From positions 2,174,501 to 2,238,500 of the forward strand of contig NZ_CP011071.1 of NCBI RefSeq assembly GCF_000963865.1: 64,000 bases of DNA, in the 5' to 3' direction. The position numbers were made by a program, and so were the translations under genes. This document shows positions 8,060 through 16,314 of the stretch, piece by piece. The stretch comes from Flagellimonas lutaonensis (lineage in GTDB: Bacteria > Bacteroidota > Bacteroidia > Flavobacteriales > Flavobacteriaceae). The notes beneath the pieces are model-generated. The model ran no database searches. It saw nothing but the letters and a program-made list of their open reading frames with translations, and was not told the DNA's origin. The stretch's first letter is position 1, and each line of letters begins with the position of its first letter.

Positions 8060-8323
8060 ATGATAGCAGACCAAATCGTACTGGCCAACAAAGAAAAAAA
8101 GGCATCATACTCCCAAGATAAATCCTCTGAAAAACCCGTACGCAGTATTGTCAAATCTATCAGCTGGCGGGTGATCGGCACTCTCGACACCATCATAATC
8201 TCTTGGATTATTACAGGAACACTGACCCTCGCTTTTTCGATAGGGGCGGTAGAGTTGGTTACCAAAATGGTGCTATACTTTTTTCATGAACGTATTTGGA
8301 ACAACATCAATTGGGGCAAATAA
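8060..8323 (+). CDS. DUF2061 small membrane protein
   Basis: An 87-residue protein of the DUF2061 family. After a charged N-terminus comes VRSIVKSISWRVIGTLDTIIISWIITG (first membrane helix), then a second hydrophobic segment and the typical ending FFHERIWNNINWGK. Function is unknown; the family is often found beside sulfate assimilation genes in this phylum, which is known context rather than proof of a role. It is the first gene after the operon promoter and ends 11 nt before cysH. Confidence 0.8.
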   Translation: MIADQIVLANKEKKASYSQDKSSEKPVRSIVKSISWRVIGTLDTIIISWIITGTLTLAFSIGAVELVTKMVLYFFHERIWNNINWGK

Positions 8324-8334
8324 AACTTCAAGCC

Positions 8335-8958
8335 ATGGCATTGACAGCACAGCAGGTAGAAAATCTAAATGCCCAATTCAAGGGTATTCCTCCCCAAGAA
8401 ATCATTTCATGGGCCATCAATCACGGTCAACGGCCGGTGGTGACGACGAATTTTCGTCCGTATGAAGTGGCCATTTTACACGCAGTGGTTGACGTTGACC
8501 CGACTATACCCGTCATTTGGTGTGATACGGGCTATAACACGCCCAACACCTACAAGCATGCAGAAGAGCTGATTTCGAGGTTGGGGCTGAACATCAAATT
8601 GTACGTACCGAAACAGACAGTGGCGTACCGCGATGTGGTGATGGGCATTCCCCAGATTGATGACCCACGGCATGCCGAATTTACGGAACAGGTAAAGCTG
8701 GAACCGTTCAGACGGGCCATGGCAGCGCACCAACCCGATGTGTGGTTCACGAATCTGAGAAAAGGGCAGACGGCACTGCGTGATTCTTTGGATATTCTCA
8801 GTTTGAGCAAAGATGGCGTGTTGAAAGTGAGTCCGTTTTACTATTGGAACGATGCCCAATTGGATGCCTATTTGAAAGAATATGAATTACCCAACGAACA
8901 CAATTATTTCGACCCCACCAAGGTGCTTGAAAACCGGGAGTGTGGGTTGCATACATAA
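8335..8958 (+). CDS. cysH: Phosphoadenylylsulfate reductase (thioredoxin-dependent)
   Basis: From the ATG at 8335 the protein has 207 residues. VVTTNFRPYEVAILHAV and VIWCDTGYNTPNT are the adenosine-sulfate binding core and ENRECGLHT at the C-terminus holds the catalytic cysteine of the ECG(I/L)H motif. The paired cysteines (CC...CxxC) that bind a 4Fe-4S cluster in APS reductases are absent, so by family rules this is a PAPS-type enzyme. That would need an APS kinase, yet no cysC or CysC domain is present in this cluster. The upstream frame is open to 8296 inside DUF2061 and is rejected as a start. Confidence 0.85.
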   Translation: MALTAQQVENLNAQFKGIPPQEIISWAINHGQRPVVTTNFRPYEVAILHAVVDVDPTIPVIWCDTGYNTPNTYKHAEELISRLGLNIKLYVPKQTVAYRDVVMGIPQIDDPRHAEFTEQVKLEPFRRAMAAHQPDVWFTNLRKGQTALRDSLDILSLSKDGVLKVSPFYYWNDAQLDAYLKEYELPNEHNYFDPTKVLENRECGLHT

Positions 8959-8981
8959 GAATGAGTATTAGATACGAAGAC

Positions 8982-9057
8982 TCAGCTCCTCCCCTTGATT
9001 AAGGGGAGGTGTCCGACGAAGGAGGACGGAGGGGTTTTCAAAAATTTAAATTTTTGA
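8982..9057 (+). repeat. CTCCCC...GGGGAG-family repeat plus AT palindrome before cysD
   Basis: tcctccccttgattaagggg and the following gaggacggaggggtttt are a member of a dispersed family with CCCC-loop-GGGG hairpins seen between many genes of this window. It is followed by a perfect 20-nt AT palindrome (9038-9057) running up to the cysD TTG start at 9059. Confidence 0.6.
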
Positions 9058-9058
9058 T

Positions 9059-10006
9059 TTGAACACAATTTTGGAAGAAATAAAGACGATTGAAGCTGAA
9101 AAGCGGCTTGACAAGCCAAGGGCCAATGCGTTGGAACATGAGGCCATTTACATTATTCGAGAGGTCGCTGCCCAGTTTGAAAGGCCCGTATTGCTGTTTT
9201 CAGGAGGAAAAGATTCCATTACATTGGTACGCTTGGCGCAAAAGGCCTTTTGGCCAGCAAAGATTCCTTTTCCGTTGTTGCACATCGATACCGGGCACAA
9301 CTTTCCCGAAACCATAGCCTTTCGTGATCGATTGGTAGAGGAATTGGGAGTGGAATTGATTGTGAGAAAGGTGCAGGATTCCATCGACCAAGGAAAAGTA
9401 GTGGAAGAAACGGGCAAATATGCAAGCCGAAACATATTGCAGACCACCACCTTGTTAGATGCCATTGAAGAGCTCAAGTTCGATGCCTGTATCGGTGGTG
9501 CACGCCGCGATGAGGAAAAGGCCCGTGCCAAAGAGCGTATCTTTTCGGTACGTGACGATTTTGGCCAGTGGGATGAAAAAAACCAGCGCCCCGAATTGTT
9601 CGATATGCTGAACGGGCAAATTGAGCACGGTCAAAATGTGCGGGTGTTTCCTATCAGCAACTGGACGGAATTGGACGTTTGGAGCTACATCCAAAAAGAA
9701 AATATTGAAATACCCTCCATTTACTTTGCCCATAGGCGAAAAACATTTTTACGAGATGGTCTGATATGGTCTGCCGAAGATGATGTGGTATTTAGGGCCG
9801 AAGATGAAGCAGTCGAAGAACGTACGGTACGCTTTCGAACCGTGGGCGATATGAGTTGTACGGCGGCGGTAGAGTCCACAGCGGACACCATCGACAAGGT
9901 AGTGGCCGAAATCAGGAGTTCAAAGATCTCTGAACGCGGTGCACGTATCGACGACAAACGCTCAGAGGCGGCAATGGAAAAAAGAAAACAACAAGGATAT
10001 TTTTAG
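9059..10006 (+). CDS. cysD: Sulfate adenylyltransferase subunit 2
   Basis: A 315-residue N-type ATP pyrophosphatase. The PP-loop LLFSGGKDSITL (SGGKDS at residues 48-53), HIDTGHNFPET and GGARRDEEKARAKER are diagnostic. With CysN it forms ATP sulfurylase and makes APS from sulfate and ATP. No suitable ATG is present, so a TTG start at 9059 is assigned; it follows directly after an AT palindrome. The C-terminus EKRKQQGYF is the normal family end. It is separated from cysH by a repeat. Confidence 0.92.
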   Translation: MNTILEEIKTIEAEKRLDKPRANALEHEAIYIIREVAAQFERPVLLFSGGKDSITLVRLAQKAFWPAKIPFPLLHIDTGHNFPETIAFRDRLVEELGVELIVRKVQDSIDQGKVVEETGKYASRNILQTTTLLDAIEELKFDACIGGARRDEEKARAKERIFSVRDDFGQWDEKNQRPELFDMLNGQIEHGQNVRVFPISNWTELDVWSYIQKENIEIPSIYFAHRRKTFLRDGLIWSAEDDVVFRAEDEAVEERTVRFRTVGDMSCTAAVESTADTIDKVVAEIRSSKISERGARIDDKRSEAAMEKRKQQGYF

Positions 10007-10080
10007 GCCCCTAAACCCCAAAGGGGAAATAAAAACTACGAATGATATGATTGAAAATAATTTAATTAACGGTACACATT

Positions 10081-10118
10081 CAGCTCCCTCTCCTTTGGAG
10101 AGGGCGGGGGGAGAGGCC
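10081..10118 (+). repeat. CTCCC...GGGAG-family repeat at the cysN start
   Basis: agctccctctcctttggaga followed by gggcggggggagaggcc. It ends exactly at the cysN ATG at 10119 and is open in the cysN frame, so it would add repeat-encoded residues if translation began at 10047. Confidence 0.6.
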
Positions 10119-11366
10119 ATGCAAGTACTAAAAATAGCAACGGCAGGCAGTGTAGATGACGGCAAAAGCACCTTGATCGGGCGATTACTGTACGATACCA
10201 AATCATTGACCGACGACAAGTTGGAAGCCATTGAGAAGACCAGCAAACAGAAAGGGTACGATTACCTTGATTTTTCGTTGGCAACCGATGGACTGGTGGC
10301 TGAGCGAGAGCAGGGGATTACCATCGATGTGGCCCACATCTATTTTTCCACGGCGAACAAGAGCTATATCATTGCCGATACCCCTGGGCATGTCGAATAT
10401 ACCCGAAACATGGTCACAGGTGCTTCTACCTCTCAGGCGGCCATTATTCTGATTGATGCGCGCAAGGGAGTGATTGAGCAGACCAACAGGCATTTTTTCA
10501 TCAACAACCTGTTGCGTATCAAAGACTTTGTCGTTGCAATCAATAAAATGGACCTTGTTGGTTTTTCTGAAGAAGTCTACAACGACATCAAAGCTGATTT
10601 TGAAAAGTTGATGGCAAAACGAGATTATCAAGAGCAGAAAATCACGTTTATCCCTGTGAGTGCTCTCAAAGGTGATAATGTGGTGAACCGTTCTGAAAAC
10701 ACCCCGTGGTATTCAGGGCAAACGCTGCTAGAGCATTTGGAAGCAATCGATTTACAAGATATCTACAACGAGGGTACACCCCGATTTCCCGTACAATATG
10801 TGATTCGTCCCAAGACGGATGAGTTCCATGATTTTCGGGGGTTTGCGGGTAAGGTCTATGGCGGTGAGCTCAGTGTGGGCGATGAGGTGGTCGTGTTGCC
10901 CTCGATGACCCGATCGAAAATCAAGAATATTTATTTCTATGATGAGGAATACCAGACCGCTCCGAGACGGTCTTCGGTGACCATTACGTTGAAAGATGAA
11001 GTGAACGTAAGCCGTGGCGATATGCTGGTCAAGGTGGGTGATTTGCCGACAATTGACAAACAGCTCACCGCCACTGTTGCCTGGATGGATGCTGAAAATC
11101 TCACCGCTGGAAGCAAGTACGTGGTACAGCATGGGGTAAACAAAGTATTGGCCAAGGTAGATGCCATAGAGCATAAGATTCACCCAGATTATTCAGGAGT
11201 GGAAGAAAATGTGGATGCATTGGAGATGAACGATATTGCCAAATTACGTCTGCGTTTGAACAATCCGATTTTTTACGATCGTTTCAAAGAGCATCGCACG
11301 AACGGTTCGTTCATTATGATCGATACACGAACCAATAACACGGCTGGCGTAGGATTCATAGAATAA
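10119..11366 (+). CDS. cysN: Sulfate adenylyltransferase subunit 1 (GTPase)
   Basis: From the ATG at 10119 the protein has 415 residues and begins MQVLKIATAGSVDDGKSTLI, the usual CysN start. GTPase motifs: GSVDDGKS (10-17), DTPGH (87-91), NKMD (142-145), then EF-Tu-like beta-barrel domains. It drives APS formation with CysD by GTP hydrolysis. The frame is open upstream through 10047 and 9939, across a repeat and the end of cysD, so 10047 is a possible alternative start. No APS kinase (CysC) domain is fused at the C-terminus, unlike the NodQ-type CysNC. Confidence 0.92.
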   Translation: MQVLKIATAGSVDDGKSTLIGRLLYDTKSLTDDKLEAIEKTSKQKGYDYLDFSLATDGLVAEREQGITIDVAHIYFSTANKSYIIADTPGHVEYTRNMVTGASTSQAAIILIDARKGVIEQTNRHFFINNLLRIKDFVVAINKMDLVGFSEEVYNDIKADFEKLMAKRDYQEQKITFIPVSALKGDNVVNRSENTPWYSGQTLLEHLEAIDLQDIYNEGTPRFPVQYVIRPKTDEFHDFRGFAGKVYGGELSVGDEVVVLPSMTRSKIKNIYFYDEEYQTAPRRSSVTITLKDEVNVSRGDMLVKVGDLPTIDKQLTATVAWMDAENLTAGSKYVVQHGVNKVLAKVDAIEHKIHPDYSGVEENVDALEMNDIAKLRLRLNNPIFYDRFKEHRTNGSFIMIDTRTNNTAGVGFIE

Positions 11367-11412
11367 TACGTTTGTTGAGGATATGAAAATTTGCGAAATC
11401 TTTTTATATAAA

Positions 11413-11429
11413 CCTATTAAATAGATAGG
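11413..11429 (+). promoter_or_regulatory. Candidate Rrf2 operator, copy 3
   Basis: CCTATTAAATAGATAGG, an imperfect palindrome 14 nt before the sulfite reductase ATG. Its resemblance to the sites at 7950 and 8028 suggests a separately controlled promoter inside the cluster. Confidence 0.5.
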
Positions 11430-11442
11430 AAAAATAGGAATA

Positions 11443-13533
11443 ATGCGAAGCTTTAGAACAGAAATAGAAAACCCCGTTGTTGAGAAAGACATCATTGAAT
11501 TGGAGAGGAAAATCCGCCTGTTCAAAGAGGGAAACATCGATGAGGAGAAATTCCGCAGCCTACGTCTGGCAAGAGGCGTGTACGGCCAACGACAGCAGGG
11601 GGTGCAGATGATACGCATCAAGCTTCCGTATGGTAAAGTGAGCTCGAACCAATTGCTGCGCATTGCAGATGTGGCCGATGAGTATTCCACAGGACGGTTG
11701 CACATTACCACACGTCAAGATATACAGATTCATTATGTCGATTTGGAACGAACCCCAGAGCTTTGGGCACAACTTGAAAAAGATGAGGTTACGCTTCGCG
11801 AGGCCTGCGGTAACACCGTTCGCAATGTAACGGCCAGCGAAACGGCGGGTATTGATCCTGATGAACCCTTCGACGTGTCGCCCTACGCACAGGCCGTTTT
11901 TGAATACTTCCTTCGCAATCCCATCGGGCAAGAAATGGGCCGAAAGTTCAAGGTCTCGTTCTCGGCTTCCGATGCTGACACAGGCCTTTCATATATGCAC
12001 GATCTTGGCTTCATCTCAAAGGTTAAAAATGGAGTGAGAGGCTTTAAGGTCATGTTGGGCGGTGGACTTGGCTCACAGCCGCGACATGCCGATACGCTGT
12101 ACGAATTTCTTCCCTTCGATAAAATCATTCCCCTGATGGAAGGTGTCATTCGTGTGTTCGACCGTTACGGTGAGCGCAAGAGCCGCGCCAAGGCACGTAT
12201 GAAGTTTTTGTTGAAGGATATTGGTCTGGAGGGCTTCAAACAACTTTTGGAGGAAGAGCAAAAAGCGATTCCCCACAAAACCTATCCGATTGATTTTGAA
12301 ACCTATCCGAAGATATCGGTGACCGAAGCGGAAGTTCCAAAAGTTAAAATCGAGGATGGTGAAGCCTTTGAGCAATGGAAATCCACCAACATCGTTCCGC
12401 AAAAGCAAAAAGGCTACGTCGCCATCGGCATCAAAGTGCTGTTGGGCGATTTTTATACTGACAAGGCACGCAAATTGGCCAGACTGGTCGAAAGATATGC
12501 AGCTGGTGAAATCCGTTTGTCACTAAGGCAGAATATTTTAATCCCCTATGTAAAAGAAGAACTGGTTCCCTTTTTCTATCAAGAACTGAAAAAACTTGGC
12601 TTTGCCGAACCAGGCTACAACAAGGCCTTTGACATTACGGCCTGCCCAGGTACCGATACCTGTAATCTCGGTATTGCCAGTAGTACGGGCATCGCCGCTG
12701 AGTTGGAACGTATCATCAAGGCCGAATATCCGCAGTACATCAACAATCCCGATGTGGTCATCAAGATTAGCGGGTGTATGAATGCCTGCGGGCAGCACAA
12801 CATGGCCCATATCGGTTTTCAGGGCATGAGCATTCGCACCAAGGATAAATTGGTCGCCCCTGCGCTACAGGTTTTGTTGGGCGGTGCCAATTTCGGCAAT
12901 GGCAAAGGGCGATTTGCCGATAAAGTGGTAAAAGTTCCCAGTAAGCGTGGGCCACAGGCACTGCGCTTGATTTTGGATGATTATGAAGCGAACGGAGAAA
13001 ACAAGCGATTCGAGGAGTACTACGCTGAAAAAGGCGAACACTATTTCTATGACTTATTAAAGCACCTTTCTGAGATTGAGAACCTGACCCCCGAAGATTT
13101 TATCGATTGGGGCAACACCGAAAAATACAAGAAGGAAATCGGTGTCGGCGAATGCGCAGGGGTCATCGTCGATTTGGTGGCTACCCTGTTCTTTGAGAGC
13201 CAAGAAAAGATTGAAAATGCGGAGGAGGCCCTGAAAGAAAAAAAATGGGCGGCAAGTATCTATTACTCGTACCAGTCGATGGTGAACTCGGCCAAAGCCC
13301 TACTTACGGCAGAGAAAACAAAAACGAACACACATGCAAGCATCATCAAAGATTTTGACCGCTTGTTTATTGAAACAGGAAAAATTGTGTTTACCAATTC
13401 TTTTGAGGAATTGGTATTGAAACTGAACAAAAAAGCACCGAACGAGGCATTTGCCAAAAGCTATTTGGAAGATGCCAAATGGGTCTTACAACAGTTGGAA
13501 GCCTACAGGAAACTCGAATTACAGGAAGCCTGA
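11443..13533 (+). CDS. Siroheme-dependent nitrite/sulfite reductase with C-terminal HEPN domain
   Basis: A 696-residue protein. Residues 1 to about 560 are a CysI/NirA-type hemoprotein with two ferredoxin-like half domains (GRLHITTRQDIQIHY and EIRLSLRQNILIPY) and the siroheme/4Fe-4S ligands C401, C407, C445 and C449 (CPGTDTC and CMNAC). Residues about 565-696 are an added helical HEPN-like domain (AASIYYSYQSMVNSAKALL ... THASIIKDFDRLF). The RxxxxH motif of HEPN ribonucleases is not seen, so a structural or partner-binding role is more likely. With cobA and the precorrin-2 dehydrogenase downstream for siroheme and an FNR for electrons, sulfite to sulfide is the likely reaction; nitrite is the alternative substrate. 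Confidence 0.88.
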   Translation: MRSFRTEIENPVVEKDIIELERKIRLFKEGNIDEEKFRSLRLARGVYGQRQQGVQMIRIKLPYGKVSSNQLLRIADVADEYSTGRLHITTRQDIQIHYVDLERTPELWAQLEKDEVTLREACGNTVRNVTASETAGIDPDEPFDVSPYAQAVFEYFLRNPIGQEMGRKFKVSFSASDADTGLSYMHDLGFISKVKNGVRGFKVMLGGGLGSQPRHADTLYEFLPFDKIIPLMEGVIRVFDRYGERKSRAKARMKFLLKDIGLEGFKQLLEEEQKAIPHKTYPIDFETYPKISVTEAEVPKVKIEDGEAFEQWKSTNIVPQKQKGYVAIGIKVLLGDFYTDKARKLARLVERYAAGEIRLSLRQNILIPYVKEELVPFFYQELKKLGFAEPGYNKAFDITACPGTDTCNLGIASSTGIAAELERIIKAEYPQYINNPDVVIKISGCMNACGQHNMAHIGFQGMSIRTKDKLVAPALQVLLGGANFGNGKGRFADKVVKVPSKRGPQALRLILDDYEANGENKRFEEYYAEKGEHYFYDLLKHLSEIENLTPEDFIDWGNTEKYKKEIGVGECAGVIVDLVATLFFESQEKIENAEEALKEKKWAASIYYSYQSMVNSAKALLTAEKTKTNTHASIIKDFDRLFIETGKIVFTNSFEELVLKLNKKAPNEAFAKSYLEDAKWVLQQLEAYRKLELQEA

Positions 13534-13537
13534 CATC

Positions 13538-14341
13538 ATGATAAACAATTCAAAACACCAGAGTAAGAATCATCCCCTCTTTGGGGGGACAGGAGGGGGG
13601 CTTCTTACAGTGGTAGGCGCAGGCCCTGGTAATGTTGACTTGATGACCATCAAGGGCATCAAGGCATTGCAATCGGCCAATGTGGTACTGTACGATGCAC
13701 TGGTCGATGCCAATTTGTTGATGTATGCTCCACAGGCCGAACATATTTTCGTGGGCAAACGAAAGGGTTGTTACCGCTACCAACAAGAACAGATCAATGA
13801 ATTGATAGTGCAAAGAGCTTCACAAGGCCTGCATGTGGTGCGGCTGAAAGGGGGCGACCCCTTTGTCTTTGGCCGTGGGGCCGAGGAAATGGAATACGCA
13901 GCCCAGCACAGATTGGAAGTTGCTGTGGTACCGGGTATTTCTTCAGCGACATCGGTTCCGGCCTTGCAGCACATTCCCGTCACCAAAAGAGGAGCTTCAG
14001 AAAGTTTTTGGGTGATAACGGGCACCACCAAAGAGCACAAATTATCAAAAGATGTGGCTTTTGCCGCCCAATCGAGTGCTACGGTCATCATCTTGATGGG
14101 CATGTCAAAATTGTCGGAGATTATGGCACTTTTCAAAAAACAGGGCAAGTCAGAAACCCCCGTGGCCATTATTCAAGAAGGTTCTACGGAGAATGAAAAA
14201 ATAGGGGTCGGTACGGTTGCTTCCATTGAAAAGGAGGTCGAAGAAAAGCAGTTGTCCAATCCCGCCATCATCGTGATTGGTGAGGTGGTCAGGCATAGGG
14301 AAAAGATAAGAAACCTGACAGGTTTAAAAGCAAAGATGTAG
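13538..14341 (+). CDS. cobA: Uroporphyrinogen-III C-methyltransferase
   Basis: From the ATG at 13538, 5 nt after the reductase stop, the protein has 267 residues. VVGAGPGNVDLMTIKG, VLYDALVD, the RLKGGDPFVFGRGAEE glycine-rich loop and VVPGISSATSVPA are the SAM-binding and active-site motifs of SUMT. It methylates uroporphyrinogen III twice to give precorrin-2, the first step to siroheme. The first 21 residues are encoded by a CCCCTCTTTGGGG-type repeat and are not part of the family fold. The gene ends with a 1-nt overlap with the next start. Confidence 0.92.
   Translation: MINNSKHQSKNHPLFGGTGGGLLTVVGAGPGNVDLMTIKGIKALQSANVVLYDALVDANLLMYAPQAEHIFVGKRKGCYRYQQEQINELIVQRASQGLHVVRLKGGDPFVFGRGAEEMEYAAQHRLEVAVVPGISSATSVPALQHIPVTKRGASESFWVITGTTKEHKLSKDVAFAAQSSATVIILMGMSKLSEIMALFKKQGKSETPVAIIQEGSTENEKIGVGTVASIEKEVEEKQLSNPAIIVIGEVVRHREKIRNLTGLKAKM
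13568..13604 (+). repeat. CCCCTCTTTGGGG-family repeat inside the cobA 5' end
   Basis: catcccctctttggggggac then aggaggggggcttctt. It is translated in frame as the residues HPLFGGTGGGLL immediately before the conserved VVGAGPG. Confidence 0.6.
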
Positions 14342-14919
14342 TGGAGCGAAATAATCTGTATCCGATATTTCTTAAGACCGCACAATTGAACATTTTGATT
14401 GTGGGTGGGGGATATGTGGCCGAGGAAAAACTCCATTTTTTGACCAAATCGAGTCCAGATGCCAACGTAACCATGGTCGCTCCGAAGTTTCGTGATGCAA
14501 CCATCGCTTTGGCAAGTGAATACAATGTGGCCATGGTAGATGATTTTTATGACGCAGAATATTTAAAGGGAAGACACATCGTGATTGCAGCCACCAATGT
14601 ACCGAAGGTCAACAAGCAGGTATACCATGATTGCCGTGAGCGGTACATTCTGGTCAATGTGGCCGATAACCCGCCGCTCTGTGATTTCTATATGGGTGGT
14701 ATCGTGACCAAGGGCAATGTGAAAGTGGCCATTTCCACCAACGGAAAATCACCGACCACGGCAAAACGGTTGCGCCAATTTTTTGAGGAAGTGATTCCTG
14801 AAGATATCGACCAAATGGTCAAGAATTTGAACAAATACCGGAAAACGATAAAGGGCGATTTTGAAGAAAAAGTGGAAAAAATGAACAAAATCACCAAGAA
14901 ACTGGTTCAAAAACCATAA
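14341..14919 (+). CDS. Precorrin-2 dehydrogenase / sirohydrochlorin ferrochelatase family protein
   Basis: A 192-residue protein with an N-terminal Rossmann motif LNILIVGGGYVAEEKL and the conserved VNVADNPPLCDFYMGGIVTKG and ISTNGKSPTTAKRLR blocks of the CysG N-terminal / SirC / Met8 family. It oxidises precorrin-2 to sirohydrochlorin with NAD+. It starts at GTG 14341, overlapping the cobA stop by one base, which shows translational coupling. It is short compared with Met8p or CysG, so iron insertion may need another enzyme. Confidence 0.87.
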   Translation: MERNNLYPIFLKTAQLNILIVGGGYVAEEKLHFLTKSSPDANVTMVAPKFRDATIALASEYNVAMVDDFYDAEYLKGRHIVIAATNVPKVNKQVYHDCRERYILVNVADNPPLCDFYMGGIVTKGNVKVAISTNGKSPTTAKRLRQFFEEVIPEDIDQMVKNLNKYRKTIKGDFEEKVEKMNKITKKLVQKP

Positions 14920-14933
14920 AAAAGAGCAAAAAA

Positions 14934-15995
14934 ATGATAAAAACTGATATATTGATTGTGGGCGCGGGCCCAACCGGATTGTTCACCGTTTTCGAGGCGG
15001 GATTGTTGAAACTGAAGTGCCATTTGATTGATGCACTTCCACAACCAGGTGGGCAGTGTGCTGAGATTTATCCGAAGAAACCCATTTATGACATTCCAGC
15101 ATATCCAGAGATATTGGCAGGCGATTTGGTCGAGCGGTTGTTGGAGCAGATCAAACCCTTTGAACCCGGATTTACACTCGGCGAGCGTGCCGAAATGTTG
15201 GAAAAACAAGATGACGGTTCTTTTATCGTGACTACGAACAAAGGCACCAAGCACCATGCTTCCGTGGTGGTCATCGCGGGCGGACTCGGTTCTTTCGAAC
15301 CCCGAAAACCGTTGATTGAAAACATCGCCGATTTTGAAGATAAGGGCGTGGCCTACATGGTCAAAGACCCTGAAGTCTATCGAAACAAAAAAGTCGTCAT
15401 CGCCGGTGGCGGTGATTCCGCACTGGATTGGGCCATCTACCTTACCAATGTCGCGGCCGAAGTATCGTTGGTACACCGAAGAAACGAGTTTCGAGGGGCA
15501 TTGGATTCGGTCGAGAAAGCTTCCGAACTGGCCAAATTGGGTAAAATACGCTTGTTCACCGAGGCAGAGGTCAAGAAATTATATGGCGATGGACAGTTAG
15601 AGGCTGTGGTCATCAAGCACAACCATTCCGAAAAGGGCGAGACCTATGTGGAGACCGACCATTTCATCCCCCTGTTCGGACTTTCGCCAAAACTCGGTCC
15701 CATAGGCAATTGGGGGCTTGAAATTGAGAAAAACGCCATTAAGGTGAACAATGCCAAAGATTACCAGACCAACATCCCCGGGGTGTTTGCCATTGGCGAC
15801 GTGAACACCTACGAGGGCAAGTTGAAACTGATTTTATCGGGCTTCCACGAGGCGGCCGTCATGTGCCAATACGCCTACCAAATCATCAATCCCGGTAAAC
15901 GATTTGTCATGAAATATACTACAGTGGGCGGTGTCGAGGGCTTCGATGGTTCAAAAAAGGAAGCCAAAAAAGAAGTAGTGCAAAGTATAGTCTAG
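14934..15995 (+). CDS. Ferredoxin-NADP+ reductase, thioredoxin-reductase-like type
   Basis: A 353-residue flavoprotein. ILIVGAGPTGLF (FAD, residues 7-18), QPGGQCAEIYPKKPIYDIPAYP, and a second Rossmann motif VVIAGGGDSALDW for NADPH are typical of type-2 FNR. The redox CxxC of true thioredoxin reductases is missing. In this cluster it probably supplies electrons, through ferredoxin, to the siroheme reductase. It starts 14 nt after the precorrin-2 dehydrogenase and is the last gene before a strong terminator. Confidence 0.87.
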   Translation: MIKTDILIVGAGPTGLFTVFEAGLLKLKCHLIDALPQPGGQCAEIYPKKPIYDIPAYPEILAGDLVERLLEQIKPFEPGFTLGERAEMLEKQDDGSFIVTTNKGTKHHASVVVIAGGLGSFEPRKPLIENIADFEDKGVAYMVKDPEVYRNKKVVIAGGGDSALDWAIYLTNVAAEVSLVHRRNEFRGALDSVEKASELAKLGKIRLFTEAEVKKLYGDGQLEAVVIKHNHSEKGETYVETDHFIPLFGLSPKLGPIGNWGLEIEKNAIKVNNAKDYQTNIPGVFAIGDVNTYEGKLKLILSGFHEAAVMCQYAYQIINPGKRFVMKYTTVGGVEGFDGSKKEAKKEVVQSIV

Positions 15996-16025
15996 CGTTT
16001 TGTTTAGATTATTTTGAGTTGGTCG

Positions 16026-16055
16026 AACCTCCTTCCCTGCGAAGGAGGTTTTTTT
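16026..16055 (+). terminator. Intrinsic terminator ending the sulfate assimilation cluster
   Basis: Stem aacctccttc (16026-16035) with gaaggaggtt (16041-16050), a 5-nt loop and a run of seven T. It follows the FNR stop by 30 nt. Confidence 0.9.
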
Positions 16056-16130
16056 GAAAAAATGGGCACTTTCTTTGTTTTTCAAAGGTATAGGCCTTTT
16101 CTTTGTTGCCGAGTTCATGTAAAGACTGAA

Positions 16131-16309
16131 GTTATCAAGAAAGGTGGAGGGAATAGACCCTGTGAAGCCTTAGCAACCCTCAACTTTGAGAAGGTGCTAA
16201 ATTCTACCCCGTCCCAAATTTAAATTGGGACCTCTTGGCGGCAAAGACCGACCATTGGGAAGGATAACGAAAACAATCCACAAGGTTTTCTCCATATTTT
16301 CTTGATATA
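16131..16309 (+). ncRNA. SAM-I (S-box) riboswitch upstream of split metH
   Basis: The core gttatcaagaaaggtggagg, aatagaccctgtgaagcctt, agcaaccctc and aaggtgctaa is almost identical to the riboswitch at 268. P1 closes with ttcttgata at 16299-16307. A third stem (gtcccaaatttaaattggga, 16211-16230) replaces the shorter one of the first copy. A TTTG at 16102-16105 is the likely -33 element. About 5 nt after P1 a structured repeat begins, so the expression platform is either displaced or rebuilt. It would sense SAM and control metH and metF. Confidence 0.9.
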
Positions 16310-16314
16310 ATTTG

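Noticed and set aside
9038-9057. 20-nt AT palindrome before cysD as a regulator site
   Set aside because: It is made only of A/T runs and unlike the Rrf2-type sites; such palindromes arise easily in AT-rich leaders.
13132-13533. Toxin-type HEPN ribonuclease
   Set aside because: No RxxxxH motif could be found, and no antitoxin-like partner is adjacent.
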